IMG/VR virus record: IMGVR_UViG_3300031851_000052
Coordinates: 1-40,958 of that record
Reading direction: 5' to 3' (one strand)
DNA from: a virus
DNA: 40,958 nt
In this document: positions 22,001 through 27,431 of the stretch, one piece after another
Layout: each line of letters starts with the position of its first letter
How positions within the stretch are numbered: position 1 is the stretch's first letter
Position numbers and translations under genes: made by a program
Notes under the pieces: model-generated
Databases searched by the model: none
What the model saw: only the letters and a program-made list of their open reading frames with translations
Told to the model about the DNA's origin: nothing

Positions 22001-23329
22001 TGCGGATGTTAATTTTCTAACAGCCGTTGTATAGTTTTCGATTTGTCCGTTTGAAATTCTTCCTGAATAATCAAGTACTACCGCATCCTGAACATTGATT
22101 TCAGTAGCATCAAGAATTCCTTCATTGAACTTGTAGTACACGCCAATGTCAACATTGTCAACAGAGGAATACTTTGAGTCGTCAGTATTTGTACCACCAG
22201 AAACGGAAGTAAACCAATTTCTTCCAATATCACGACCAGTTCTCTCCGTCTTCCAAAATCTGAAATCATCAATATATAGTTTCGGTGCGCCGCCGACTCC
22301 CTTGGTAATTCCTTCGGGGCTCGTAGAAATTGGCTTTGTATTGTAAGCATTGATAATTGCTACATAATTTTCTTGAGGAACCTCTGAAGTAATTTCATTT
22401 CCAGAGGTCACTGTCGATTCGAGAACGCCATTTACATAAAGACTAACTGTAATACCAGCAGCCGAGCTTTTCATTGTGAATGAATAGTGATTCCAATTCT
22501 CTAGATAATTTGAACCCAACTTCGACTTCGTGGCTGCGGTAATATTCAGCGCTGCTCTTTGGACACCCTCCGAGCCTGAGCCGTATTTATATGTTACGGA
22601 AAAATCATTTCCGCTCCCAGGTAGAACTTCGACCATAACTCTAACATAACTTGCGTGAGTATGAGCCTGTCCATTCCAAAGGTCAAACAAGCAAAAAGAT
22701 TTGCCTGCGGCGATGATGGCATCGTCTTCTAATTTGTACCACAACTCAACAGAGTTACCAATAGCTGGGTTGATTCCAAGATTTGATGCTCTATATAAGT
22801 CTTCGTCCCAAATGTTAGCCTTCCCGCCTTTAGCGGGGAATTGCTTGCTCAATTCATATTTGTCGCCTTCAGCAACACGCTTATCTCTGTTTGGTCCGCC
22901 CTGAATATAGATGTACTGTGGTTGGAGATATTTAGTAAAAGTTCCAGCAGAAGCCTCTACAATTAGGTTGCTCGCAGCGGCTGTGGTGTTCAAAAGAACA
23001 TGACCAACGGCTTTCGGATATTCTTTCTCTAAGATATAAGCGTCTAGTGGGGAGCTTTCTCTATCCCACTTACTCTTCTCTGCCTCTGAGCCATCATAGG
23101 GATATGAGCTATAGATGTGCTCTACGGTATCTTCGTAGTATTTTTCCGCAGAACCATACTTGGCGAAGTTCTTCGGGTCGGAATAGTCTGCCTTTGGAAT
23201 AAACTTTTGTTTACCCTTGTTGACCTCCGAGACATACTCCTGCGATTCGACCTCATCAACGAGCTTATCAGCTTGCTGCTTGGTGACGATTTTATTTGAC
23301 CTTTTACCAAATAAATCCTTAATACTCAT
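10079..23329 (-). CDS. Giant 4416-residue tail/baseplate protein with three LamG-like domains and a gpI-like segment
   Basis: One uninterrupted frame of 13.25 kb. ATG at 23329 follows AGGAT at 23341-23345, and the stop is 3 bp before the next gene. Approximate layout: residues 1-185 unique; 190-435 a first LamG/concanavalin-A-like domain (SVELWYKLEDD, WNHYSFTM, SLYVNGVLE, YIDDFRFWK, VYYKFNEG); 488-640 a helical section with YKTKGTEKSFRNLIRCFGVD, which resembles the P2 gpI/T4 gp7 class of wedge protein; 1195-1440 a second LamG domain (FDGANDHVLIG, FSISAWVYIDD, TWHHVVLTYSG, ALYVDGVQV, ISWWKMGDD); 1480-2300 a long block with GPFTEQWVGGNQHRHIDLN, a CGSC pair near 2020, and NRNGPYQGAGWKFLRNEQNP; 2720-2985 a third LamG-like domain (FTFSVWAKPNND, MEFSLWQGL); 3000-4416 unassigned mixed sequence. 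LamG domains often bind glycans, so I infer a baseplate-anchored receptor-binding protein. The gpI-like match is by pattern only. Length is exceptional for a phage tail gene. Confidence 0.85.
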   Translation of the reverse strand: MSIKDLFGKRSNKIVTKQQADKLVDEVESQEYVSEVNKGKQKFIPKADYSDPKNFAKYGSAEKYYEDTVEHIYSSYPYDGSEAEKSKWDRESSPLDAYILEKEYPKAVGHVLLNTTAAASNLIVEASAGTFTKYLQPQYIYIQGGPNRDKRVAEGDKYELSKQFPAKGGKANIWDEDLYRASNLGINPAIGNSVELWYKLEDDAIIAAGKSFCLFDLWNGQAHTHASYVRVMVEVLPGSGNDFSVTYKYGSGSEGVQRAALNITAATKSKLGSNYLENWNHYSFTMKSSAAGITVSLYVNGVLESTVTSGNEITSEVPQENYVAIINAYNTKPISTSPEGITKGVGGAPKLYIDDFRFWKTERTGRDIGRNWFTSVSGGTNTDDSKYSSVDNVDIGVYYKFNEGILDATEINVQDAVVLDYSGRISNGQIENYTTAVRKLTSAIDECVLLSEKESPEPIVYSQHPLVVTLLSTLKAKGNTYDNKNNASFYHTMPEWILQEDEDHAFKIKELSQALSSYFDTLHLQIGALTDLRDNDYQTLVGNADKPYYFAKNLLRSVGFDVSDIFTEATILEELASRGETELFDLKIQEIKNVIYQNIYNNITHIYKTKGTEKSFRNLIRCFGVDDELIKINLYADGVDYTLEGRRGFTSVKKNYADFNNVDRHESTVYLDDTSGTSTDERAYLLGPTVAQSALLGTTLTAEVIFPKQLEREHPAFNLKKFTEVSLFGTKEANVVGTTLQNYAQTAANIGSFRVTAIKPDSESLNVKFKLTYTDSDGNHELVTEEYKEVYDNTKWNIAVRLRPLDVELGDHVAGAAVGEYKIEFYGVQATLDTIENEFSLSASYTGANVSKAQAMIQSDKLCYVGALRTDLADEATGTASSDVKVTDLMYWFDYLTDEEIKIHAIDASNVGRLYPNDEAYSFFSEFSDGTTSDIKVPRKDTLALHWNFQNVSSSDSSGNFTVNDVSLGDTNYIAEARYGWFTNLVGYRHQGKGSFKAALPNDKQVVNREYQYTARHRLPEVLSGDDMIEIRTQDDDVFVKGSKPINHFFAIEKSMSQVISTEMLSLFASIVEFNDLIGQPINRYRMQYKSLEKFRSLFYERVENTPSFEKYVEFYKWIDSSLGLMLQQLIPASGNFSGSMRNMVESHILERSKYWTKFPTLEKKQDPPEGTIRGIRELTYDWEHGHAPVERYNKKAILFDGANDHVLIGDADVFSFTDGGGNDAAFSISAWVYIDDVSSDNGPFVAKALVNAGDGLEYIFKHANGQLRAFLYKGTSTTNRITLQTNSAVLTDQTWHHVVLTYSGNKLSSGIALYVDGVQVTSTNTSLNNGTYTGMTNQTTPLILGKTHNDPPSAGQAFEDKMADICIFNKQLSSAEVKEAYNDGRVYDLAQHSAYSDIISWWKMGDDQDATGSNGIKDYVSTNHGTLTSGASIVDEFTLPSVAASDNYDDCLWRSERAERGSEHATSSDTDVDNDRESLRKAKVRDIVGQTKMVLVSGSYVEQGSPTLYDIAAPKQYEGSTYATRRLSRPYKLNLEHTPSISGGPNFADATLASPNDMLRAATHYGTKINLTRLVDDPSVCRDNYEIDDGPHKEKRRPHVVTLTDAASVQTEIKGSLFAPPFYGAHPLDASATQRNVTHDSYGTDHEIPIQGPFTEQWVGGNQHRHIDLNTGSDAIANRPELYLDDSGQLVHPHLVDADYPAARYTRDGLAKRSVNIKNINSTTANPRLGNYNKDYEVVQTSGRSNNNRWLVKNPDATPNSVASTYVTGLYDYTLPVRENNSAGVSFGRTEHVFVERFSAPGSPATMSRGSLDYQAEEFSPYNSMNFRNLRVRNHLNFWQKEHSKQFGYREDYIHGTPSDAIGGISNDFGGNTANVASWHKNNRNAAIRMKLDGTSVYAERSYDNFFIGHQIPRSSWQYNWISASAVQPDYAGLVVIDDEHRSVASATAFPWNHDSDGSTAALITHPRYKGYITDYPNATIDLSGRHGFLRSASYASHDIDFSYGNTVVAEAINYDTQTIGSSCGSCVTNLVDVTEVTGDNYLHALLLNRNGPYQGAGWKFLRNEQNPIVRRQRGRNEISIQNSIASANPMGHQKFVEPPAAWNRPFVHVISEESDVVGTRITHSYSNNLEGFANPKLTKRTGFVKRNEQFYDRIFDNYNPSTTSPQGKLYDFVGLYYKEYVFPKHRNVGLLKVRNRVRWDRISSIEIAETPTGDLRMFWKDEQNLRRKSFNSRLSAPTNALGYKRRSRTSAPYLNLDSEFTEHLDYDRSIFSMDTFEVVGDTNHTKVLGDLQYTGKENYFSFVLSTENVDQEVVTFNIGSEIVDVTALFSRIYLAPGLEESPSDPTLPAPMSGPIRVGYSIDWQLERQLYEDTYGALKKEGVFNDRLSGSNNPEKGATDVPTFWTFVKGQHLPPEPVAQLYYNPFNKTYQEDAWLYRTNVLANKNPWYDSYADFNLETRAMAQNYGLVAEFKISEHMDKYLLEDSGEFKSKNYNIFSLEGASYNGTESDETRYSGKTRYTFENKYFINKKKEVSTDYPTHPRKSTRLTRKVTEDTISRSLLKNNAFTDEIVGASAYTTYDGKNPIYIGGTQTIKNSVPVTLGATDGITPTFKESAAVSYAATSVDDGTGRHQYYATGRPLPGLASTYENVVYRSAGNEETLWTPVHPHSHGPFASLKFNLTPDSDDFMEGSINKAIGNDVGLSFLRRMTQTAGDTPEYQTASPFTFSVWAKPNNDCPDADKESLKAKYDGQIKGLITFGTYSRSPAPLGMHKEHGVEQLTVYSNFPMPTSFAANAALTEKYKDGMGVTIYVPGLSDTKRASSEVNYINLFHFFDADGNPAVLPIDDWSQVIVQVMPAISSSPIKIKLYIRNRGDNPPTVMYGIHRGLLEDATRRNRVYTCVPVVAGASAWGAERHGYLGSNSSPLTTIYKLGKSRFVNKDESATIQGVLPIDDINGASQYYFSGELMEFSLWQGLLSSKDINKLSGIVPTNILEDFVNREIIGGYTSDTLATSEWGATAPNSTITGIGLGDGQTAISYSQSAIGLTSNATRSKVALLAWHRLGVLPVPTVKTKCDDWDDGFFDSYIHTDPIRFYDNVVEDHDAISKTTRKRIRLKVNALKKLVPYRGFYPQDRTLQLAKLFADKMKNSISTPNTLHEEQGIQAALQPFFAPGILYNSIKAGIAVDWPAFTNQTGLEPSHILEKITLPYEEEENREAYLTSVAPNWYVKRQDEYNALAAIAIGYKPEDEESALGTAIGASYTSLQQQQPKYFASEEGDYSKRGYVILSEPSTRIPFEGLVSLDSVLPSKTNSEAEILLTNVGDKAFKHFDMEISGWDAEGVEILLTQPEPISGYGSPEDYPDSKNIDMSKIKMVTKAIKIGDSQLLNPEGDPSDSTFDVNVDFRRSPKGFNLPGYETEKEVSLERLNKELAIKICRAINKRPDIHFVAVPGYLSGWEQSNTFDFENRKTDDHLAFLMPVCHPEVFGIEFNEPEDDAPSYDRIVKYNLMGDRAFLNSDSPTRPFIGDQGNGTWRIRIVYVGLPRLELDLNLVDIKKTTETEDFSILSPKPFERPDLLGDGVTLKDISEWSEQSWAKAGESYAPIPSNWKETHLQSPFEYEGEDIYSGGVNTCWNVATNQDYMSAIPYSFFEGGSWLIDQDANATLADAVAVSALKNIIVDSKWVPGYGWFGYPKFSIDNKLGIRYVDANSITVKENILINNQRLIPFGDGDSQIVNFDEDSEFELLSQDKPKQGPFRLYGGVSLTEQSTIAVVQEPHKIYLMAPEYYVENSLDTPIDGVSKVAQSYKHPYFEYLGSNGDMRFEMAMHNFLAEVPNFFLRQGKLTSFVSKKEKDFKTMESGKTYYMDVTMHKSDNFNTAISPWSNSEGTMEGRYYGPAFSWQSSDDYERAGDEDRLDRALVGDPAQAPYVPPYLYGKAVARLHFECFETRKYSLEEIMAGVKVDNLSQEQISKFVAAGASLKGALMSPAWNARTTISSSMNLFGKATAKNIEFSAQFDKLKDVVNDEMQKFVPQIAKDPEGSDSDVWAIGTKFECPILNFYDTTKNYFSMVSPSVLQDGAVNNTKSGTSPISLKTTTPRGTGIWAGYGVVPKTEEGVFVTIEDTFKQTDSFGVPKSPTVGSLLDVCGFTPEKKKVGDLAEQKEISEAVIMIPFVDSPSETTAQTVLVDGRNFFKINKEMFNLQKANIENGKDAVSAGEYLGVTQNIPETSVSNMIRGMKKYNLPPRYDFIRYPLKKSESPFVMYVFEFHHLLNKQDLANIWQGLPPSLAETAIHDSVNLVHDLSPVDFFEENTLPKNVRWMVFKAKKRANDNYFATTSVASDDSRFKFDFEFGKKPPKYNYNWPYDFFTMLEAVQVEAGLDIIENKMGTVPQVVSNQGEISSANMSGQLESVKKGKE

Positions 23330-23333
23330 TGAA

Positions 23334-25124
23334 TTAATCTATCCTAAACTTAAAAGCTTTCTTGTATTCCAAGATTTCGCCATTTACATAAGTGGCGAAC
23401 TTGATACCGTACATGTATCCAGTCTCTAGCATCGACATATCAAAGTCAAAATAGTTTCCGTCCTTATCATAAGAGAGCAGCGTGTGGTTTGAATTGTTGT
23501 TGGCTGTGCCAATTCCGTAATCAATTACCACCTCGTCATCTGTAGCTCTAAAAATTTGATAATAAACATTGTCCACTATTTCATTCTCGATTGCTTTACT
23601 AGCTACTGTATAAATAGTTGGTGACCAATCTTTTAATCGGCTGTATAGCCTAAATCGTGGTTTCTCGGTTTTTGTATAAGAAGGTTTAAGATTCGTGATA
23701 GAAAACACATACTCTTTAGACTTTATAGTTAATACTGGCTTAGGCTGATTTACAGTAATCTCTGAGGACTGGACATCTATAATGCTCGCCGTACCGTCTG
23801 TTGATAGGTACCAGCGCTCGTATAAGGATGTCTCAGTTGTATCGACAGCGAATTGAGCCCTATAGACGCCTGTTGAAATCTTTGTTGCTTCTACAAAATT
23901 GACTGGTCCGTCGAGAGGAACTACTGTCGCAAATGTGGACTCTTTATAGAGGGAGAAGTAAATCTCCTGTCCTGCCGTAAATGTCAAGTCAGTAAGAACA
24001 CCATCGACAAGATTGTATAAGTAGACATTTTGATTGTTGTCGGCTACATAAGATTTTTTGGCACTAAGCTTGGCTCTGTCGTCTTTAATCGCACCGTTCC
24101 ATCGAGCTTCGAGGTTGGGGCGCTTGAAAAAGAACTCTGAACTTCTAGCAAAGAATTTTTTAGTATAATAAGATTTTGCAGTGCTCTCAGCCTGTATCTT
24201 AACCATCACACCTTTATTATTAGCAGTTGATGTCGCCTCGTCACGAAGAGCAGAGCCATCCCAGATTGCAGCCACAACATATGAGGTGATATCTAAAATT
24301 AAATCCTCCTGACCTGATGTGAAGGCTACCGTTCCCATCGTGCCAGAAAACGGTCCCGTGTCGTCAAGACTGTTATTCGGCGTCCCCCATGGAGTGTAAT
24401 CGTTTCCGCCAGTCATGTAGTGGTTGGCAGTTGTAATATTTCCAGTCGTGTTTGCAATGGCATATGTGTAATTGCCAACAGTGCCAGCTACTTTAGAAGT
24501 AATCGTGAGTGCATCGGACCCGCTGTTCGCAACGGTGACCTTTGTAGAACTACCCAGTGCGGTCACGATAGCATCTCTCGTCAGAGTTGCAGAGGCAGCG
24601 GCAGTGACCGTTGTCGTTTCATCATCAATTTTAACAGTGAATGTAGATAGATTTGTTGGGCTTGTTGCAACTGTTATTGTACCAGTAGCTGTGCCTGTAG
24701 CTGTATCAATCCTGTTTGTCCAGTTAACTGAACCAGCATCACTATATGTCGACATGTCAACTCCACTACCTTCAGTGAATGCTTCGGCAAGCTGGTGCAC
24801 TGTCAAAGAGAAGTTGGCTGGTAATGTTTCTGGGTGTACCGCATTGAACAGTCGTAAATAATATTTTGGAGCATTAGATGCATTAGGCTTTGGAACTTCG
24901 CCAACAGCAATTGCTGTTCGGATGCTGAGCAAATCGGGGCGTATAACAATGCGGGCAGCCTCTTTTGACGCTGCGCCTGTTGCTGATACCTGACCATGCA
25001 AGCTGAACACTTCCAGTGAATCTGCTGCGCCCATGTTTCCAAGGCTTCCTCTTTCGTTTAGAGCTTCTTTATAAGCATTTGTAATGGTCGCATCTGCTTC
25101 CACTGTCCATCTTTTAATACCCAT
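23334..25124 (-). CDS. Baseplate-associated structural protein, probable DNRLRE-like beta fold with an inserted module
   Basis: ATG at 25124 overlaps the upstream stop as TAATG, with GGGGTGAT upstream. The 596-residue product begins MGIKRWTVEADATITNAY. Residues 85-140 and 235-320 together look like one DNRLRE-type (carbohydrate-binding-module-like) beta sandwich: YYLRLFNAV, AEAFTEGSGVDMSTYSD and VNWTN, then GGNDYTPWG, EDLILDITSYVVAAIW and GVMVKI, followed by FFFKRPNLEARWNG. Between them (about 140-233) lies a Thr/Ala/Val-rich, low-complexity beta segment that interrupts the fold. The C-terminal half (360-596) has further beta domains, with NVYLYNLVDG, YFSLYK and a final YMYGIKFATYVNGEI. The gene lies between the gp6-like gene and the giant tail gene, so a baseplate-periphery or fibre-attachment role is likely. 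The fold call is from memory of sequence patterns. Function is inferred. Confidence 0.85.
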   Translation of the reverse strand: MGIKRWTVEADATITNAYKEALNERGSLGNMGAADSLEVFSLHGQVSATGAASKEAARIVIRPDLLSIRTAIAVGEVPKPNASNAPKYYLRLFNAVHPETLPANFSLTVHQLAEAFTEGSGVDMSTYSDAGSVNWTNRIDTATGTATGTITVATSPTNLSTFTVKIDDETTTVTAAASATLTRDAIVTALGSSTKVTVANSGSDALTITSKVAGTVGNYTYAIANTTGNITTANHYMTGGNDYTPWGTPNNSLDDTGPFSGTMGTVAFTSGQEDLILDITSYVVAAIWDGSALRDEATSTANNKGVMVKIQAESTAKSYYTKKFFARSSEFFFKRPNLEARWNGAIKDDRAKLSAKKSYVADNNQNVYLYNLVDGVLTDLTFTAGQEIYFSLYKESTFATVVPLDGPVNFVEATKISTGVYRAQFAVDTTETSLYERWYLSTDGTASIIDVQSSEITVNQPKPVLTIKSKEYVFSITNLKPSYTKTEKPRFRLYSRLKDWSPTIYTVASKAIENEIVDNVYYQIFRATDDEVVIDYGIGTANNNSNHTLLSYDKDGNYFDFDMSMLETGYMYGIKFATYVNGEILEYKKAFKFRID

Positions 25125-26959
25125 TATATAATCACCCCACTGATATCGTTGGCAGGAAATTTAATCTCATAAATAACATTCAAAGGCATTTGAATATATC
25201 TTCCGTCTGCCGATGTTGATTGGTCCAAATCAAATCTAATATTAGAATAAGTTCGACCTCCAGATGAACCATGCTTTTGTGTAATCCTAACATCGGTCAC
25301 ATCGACAAGCCCATCAACCTTTTTAAGTTGCTTATAAACATCCGTGATAAAGAAGGGCTCACCGATATCTGGTGCTCGCCTAAAGTATTGAATCAACTTT
25401 TGCTTTGCCTGTTCAAGCACATCATATTTTGATGCGTCCAGTGAACCTACAGCTACAAAGTCAATGGAAAGATTAATAATCTTTGCGTCCATGATATCAA
25501 TAGTGTCGTTAATCATCTTGTTGCCTGAAAGCCATGTTTTAATATTCTTCTTGACAACATCGTTTGTTCGTGTTAGACTTCCATCTCTATCCTCTGATGT
25601 TACATACAGATTCAAATTTCTCTTCAGTGAATCACTGTCTCTTAAAATCTTGCAACGCTTTACAGCGCCAAACTTGGTTGGCATTTGATAGACCACTGAT
25701 TCATAATCCTGTTGAGTTACTGCTCTTTTTTGTGTTGCAAATGTGTCATAAATTCTATGCTTCAGTTCTGTCGCATCGGGCAATTGCACATCACCAGTGA
25801 TGGGCTCTTCATTATCAACCTCTAGAGACCCAATGACAGCCTTTGTGGTTGAAGTGTTGAGCACCGTAATGTCGTCAAACTCAAGCCTAGACTTTGAAAC
25901 GCTATTCAACTGACCGACCCTACAGTTTACATTACTTGAGTTGTTGAGTCTATATTGCACAGTCAAAGTTGTATTGGAAGGAGCGACGCCGAACTTATCA
26001 CTTTCAATAAGTCGAGTTGGGTCGAAGGATAGGCTTTCGATATAATTCTTGCCATGTACCTTAAGTATAACATTTGACGGGTCTGCAATCATGTCTTCAG
26101 GAAGGGAAACATCAGAGCTTGCGCCGAACTGTACGCTAGTCTTTCTTCTGTCTCTCGATACAACAAACCTTCTGGGCACCATGAAAGGCTTTAATATTTC
26201 AGCCGCTTGGTCGCCAGTTGTGTATCCAACGCTCAGTGTTTTATCTCTATTCGTTATACCTTTATATAAAATGTTCTGGGAGAGATAATCTACCTCGTAG
26301 TACTCATTGCCCTCCAAGTCAATTACTGACATAACTTCTGAAATGTCCAGACCATTTAGAGATAATTTTCTAAACTTCGTGAAGTCGCCAATTTTGTGGG
26401 TCTCAACATAATATCTACCAGAAATAACTTGACCGAAGCCCTTTACAGCGAAAGCGGTCGGAACACCAGTAGCTTCGTTTTGTCTTGCGACTCGAATCTC
26501 GTTGTTTGGGTTTCCAAAGTGTACATCTTCCATTAAGATAAAATCCGCTCCAGTGGAAGCCTTAAATGTGCTTCCCTTCTTTAGGACGGGCATATATCTT
26601 TTGTCTGGTCCAAGACCAGTTGTTAGTGCGGGAATTAAAACATAGAATGTGGCAATACCGTGAGAGGATGGGGCGGTGGTGAACTTATATCCCAGTTGCT
26701 TGCCCAGCTTAATGATATTATTATATTCTACCGCAGTGTCGAGGAATGTCTCGTTTGCTTGATAGTCAAGGTAGAATGAAAGAATGTCGCCAATGTAGGC
26801 TACAGTATCAACCATGAGTGACCCAAAGCTCGACTCATTAAAGTCCCTGTAGGTGTCTGGATAATATCTTTTGATGTAATCAATCAAATCTTCCTTGATT
26901 GAATCGAACTCTCGGCTCGTATATTTAATCGATACGGCTCTTGCCTTCTTATTGCTCAT
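25124..26959 (-). CDS. Baseplate wedge protein, gp6-like (baseplate J family)
   Basis: 611 residues, close to T4 gp6 (660). ATG at 26959 has GAGGG at 26969-26973. The N-terminus carries the features of gp6-type wedge proteins: YTSREFDSIKEDLIDYIK, FGSLMVDTVAYIGDILSFYL and a helical DYQANETFLDTA segment (residues about 12-75). The C-terminal third contains the baseplate-J core: ATQKRAVTQQDYESVVYQMP (about 405-430), a KCKILRDSD-like strand, and FFITDVYKQLKKVDGLVDV (about 555-575). In contractile tails gp6 forms dimers that make the inner baseplate ring and bind gp25 and gp7. It follows the gp25-like gene, as in T4 and as W then J in P2. The identification as a gp6/gpJ homologue is confident. Its partner proteins are inferred from context. 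Confidence 0.93.
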   Translation of the reverse strand: MSNKKARAVSIKYTSREFDSIKEDLIDYIKRYYPDTYRDFNESSFGSLMVDTVAYIGDILSFYLDYQANETFLDTAVEYNNIIKLGKQLGYKFTTAPSSHGIATFYVLIPALTTGLGPDKRYMPVLKKGSTFKASTGADFILMEDVHFGNPNNEIRVARQNEATGVPTAFAVKGFGQVISGRYYVETHKIGDFTKFRKLSLNGLDISEVMSVIDLEGNEYYEVDYLSQNILYKGITNRDKTLSVGYTTGDQAAEILKPFMVPRRFVVSRDRRKTSVQFGASSDVSLPEDMIADPSNVILKVHGKNYIESLSFDPTRLIESDKFGVAPSNTTLTVQYRLNNSSNVNCRVGQLNSVSKSRLEFDDITVLNTSTTKAVIGSLEVDNEEPITGDVQLPDATELKHRIYDTFATQKRAVTQQDYESVVYQMPTKFGAVKRCKILRDSDSLKRNLNLYVTSEDRDGSLTRTNDVVKKNIKTWLSGNKMINDTIDIMDAKIINLSIDFVAVGSLDASKYDVLEQAKQKLIQYFRRAPDIGEPFFITDVYKQLKKVDGLVDVTDVRITQKHGSSGGRTYSNIRFDLDQSTSADGRYIQMPLNVIYEIKFPANDISGVII

Positions 26960-26986
26960 ATAGTTAAGCCCTCATGTTTTTTATAA

Positions 26987-27379
26987 TTAGTTGCCACTAA
27001 CATATAATTCAAGCCCATCCACACTATCGAGCGGCTTAATTCTATAAGTCAAGTTTATGTAAAGCACATTCTGTACAACTGCTGGATTGCTGTCTTTTGA
27101 ATTAAAATCGATGTCGAGTATTTCAACAAAGCCAAGATACTTTTTAACCTGGGTGCGTATCTTAGATTCTATCTCTCCGTAGACCATGGGGTGGTTTTGT
27201 TCAAATAGATAATTCCTAAGTCCAACGCCAAAGAGTGGGTCCATAATTCTTTCACCTGGAGCCGTCAGCACAATCATTTTCATGTTCTGCTTAACCATCT
27301 CTTTGTAAGTTTTATTTAATCCATAACCGTCGCTTGGGTCCAAAGACAGCGGCAGTTTCGGTGACAATCCTTCAGGCAT
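26987..27379 (-). CDS. Baseplate wedge protein, gp25-like (GPW/gp25 family)
   Basis: 130 residues, matching T4 gp25 (132). ATG at 27379 has a strong AAGGAGGG Shine-Dalgarno. Family hallmarks are visible: NKTYKEMVKQNMKMIVLTAP, then the signature GERIMDPLFGVGLRNYLFEQN (about residues 53-73), followed by EIESKIRTQVKKYL and a final strand NVLYINLTYRIKP. The EPR-like core that contacts the sheath and gp6 corresponds to the GER...P.FG.GLR block. In contractile injection machines this protein joins the wedge to the first sheath ring. It stands immediately before the gp6-like gene, the order seen across such systems. Older annotations call this family lysozyme-like, but there is no catalytic evidence and I do not claim enzyme activity. 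Confidence 0.95.
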   Translation of the reverse strand: MPEGLSPKLPLSLDPSDGYGLNKTYKEMVKQNMKMIVLTAPGERIMDPLFGVGLRNYLFEQNHPMVYGEIESKIRTQVKKYLGFVEILDIDFNSKDSNPAVVQNVLYINLTYRIKPLDSVDGLELYVSGN

Positions 27380-27431
27380 GTTATTCTCCCTCCTTCACTA
27401 AATATGAGTCCAACCTATTTTGGCTGTGTAA

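Noticed and set aside
22584-22591. TATAAATA on the minus (sense) strand inside the giant gene, and another on the plus strand at 23609-23616
   Set aside because: Both lie in coding sequence, encode ordinary residues (Tyr-Lys-Tyr; Ile-Tyr-Thr) and are about the number expected by chance in AT-rich DNA.
24472-24861. 129-residue plus-strand frame
   Set aside because: Antisense shadow of the Thr/Ala-rich insert in the 596-residue protein; Val/Ala repetition is explained by the opposite strand.
26987-27379. Lysozyme activity for the gp25-like protein
   Set aside because: The family is sometimes named lysozyme-like, but the sequence shows only the structural GER...P.FG.GLR signature and no catalytic set.
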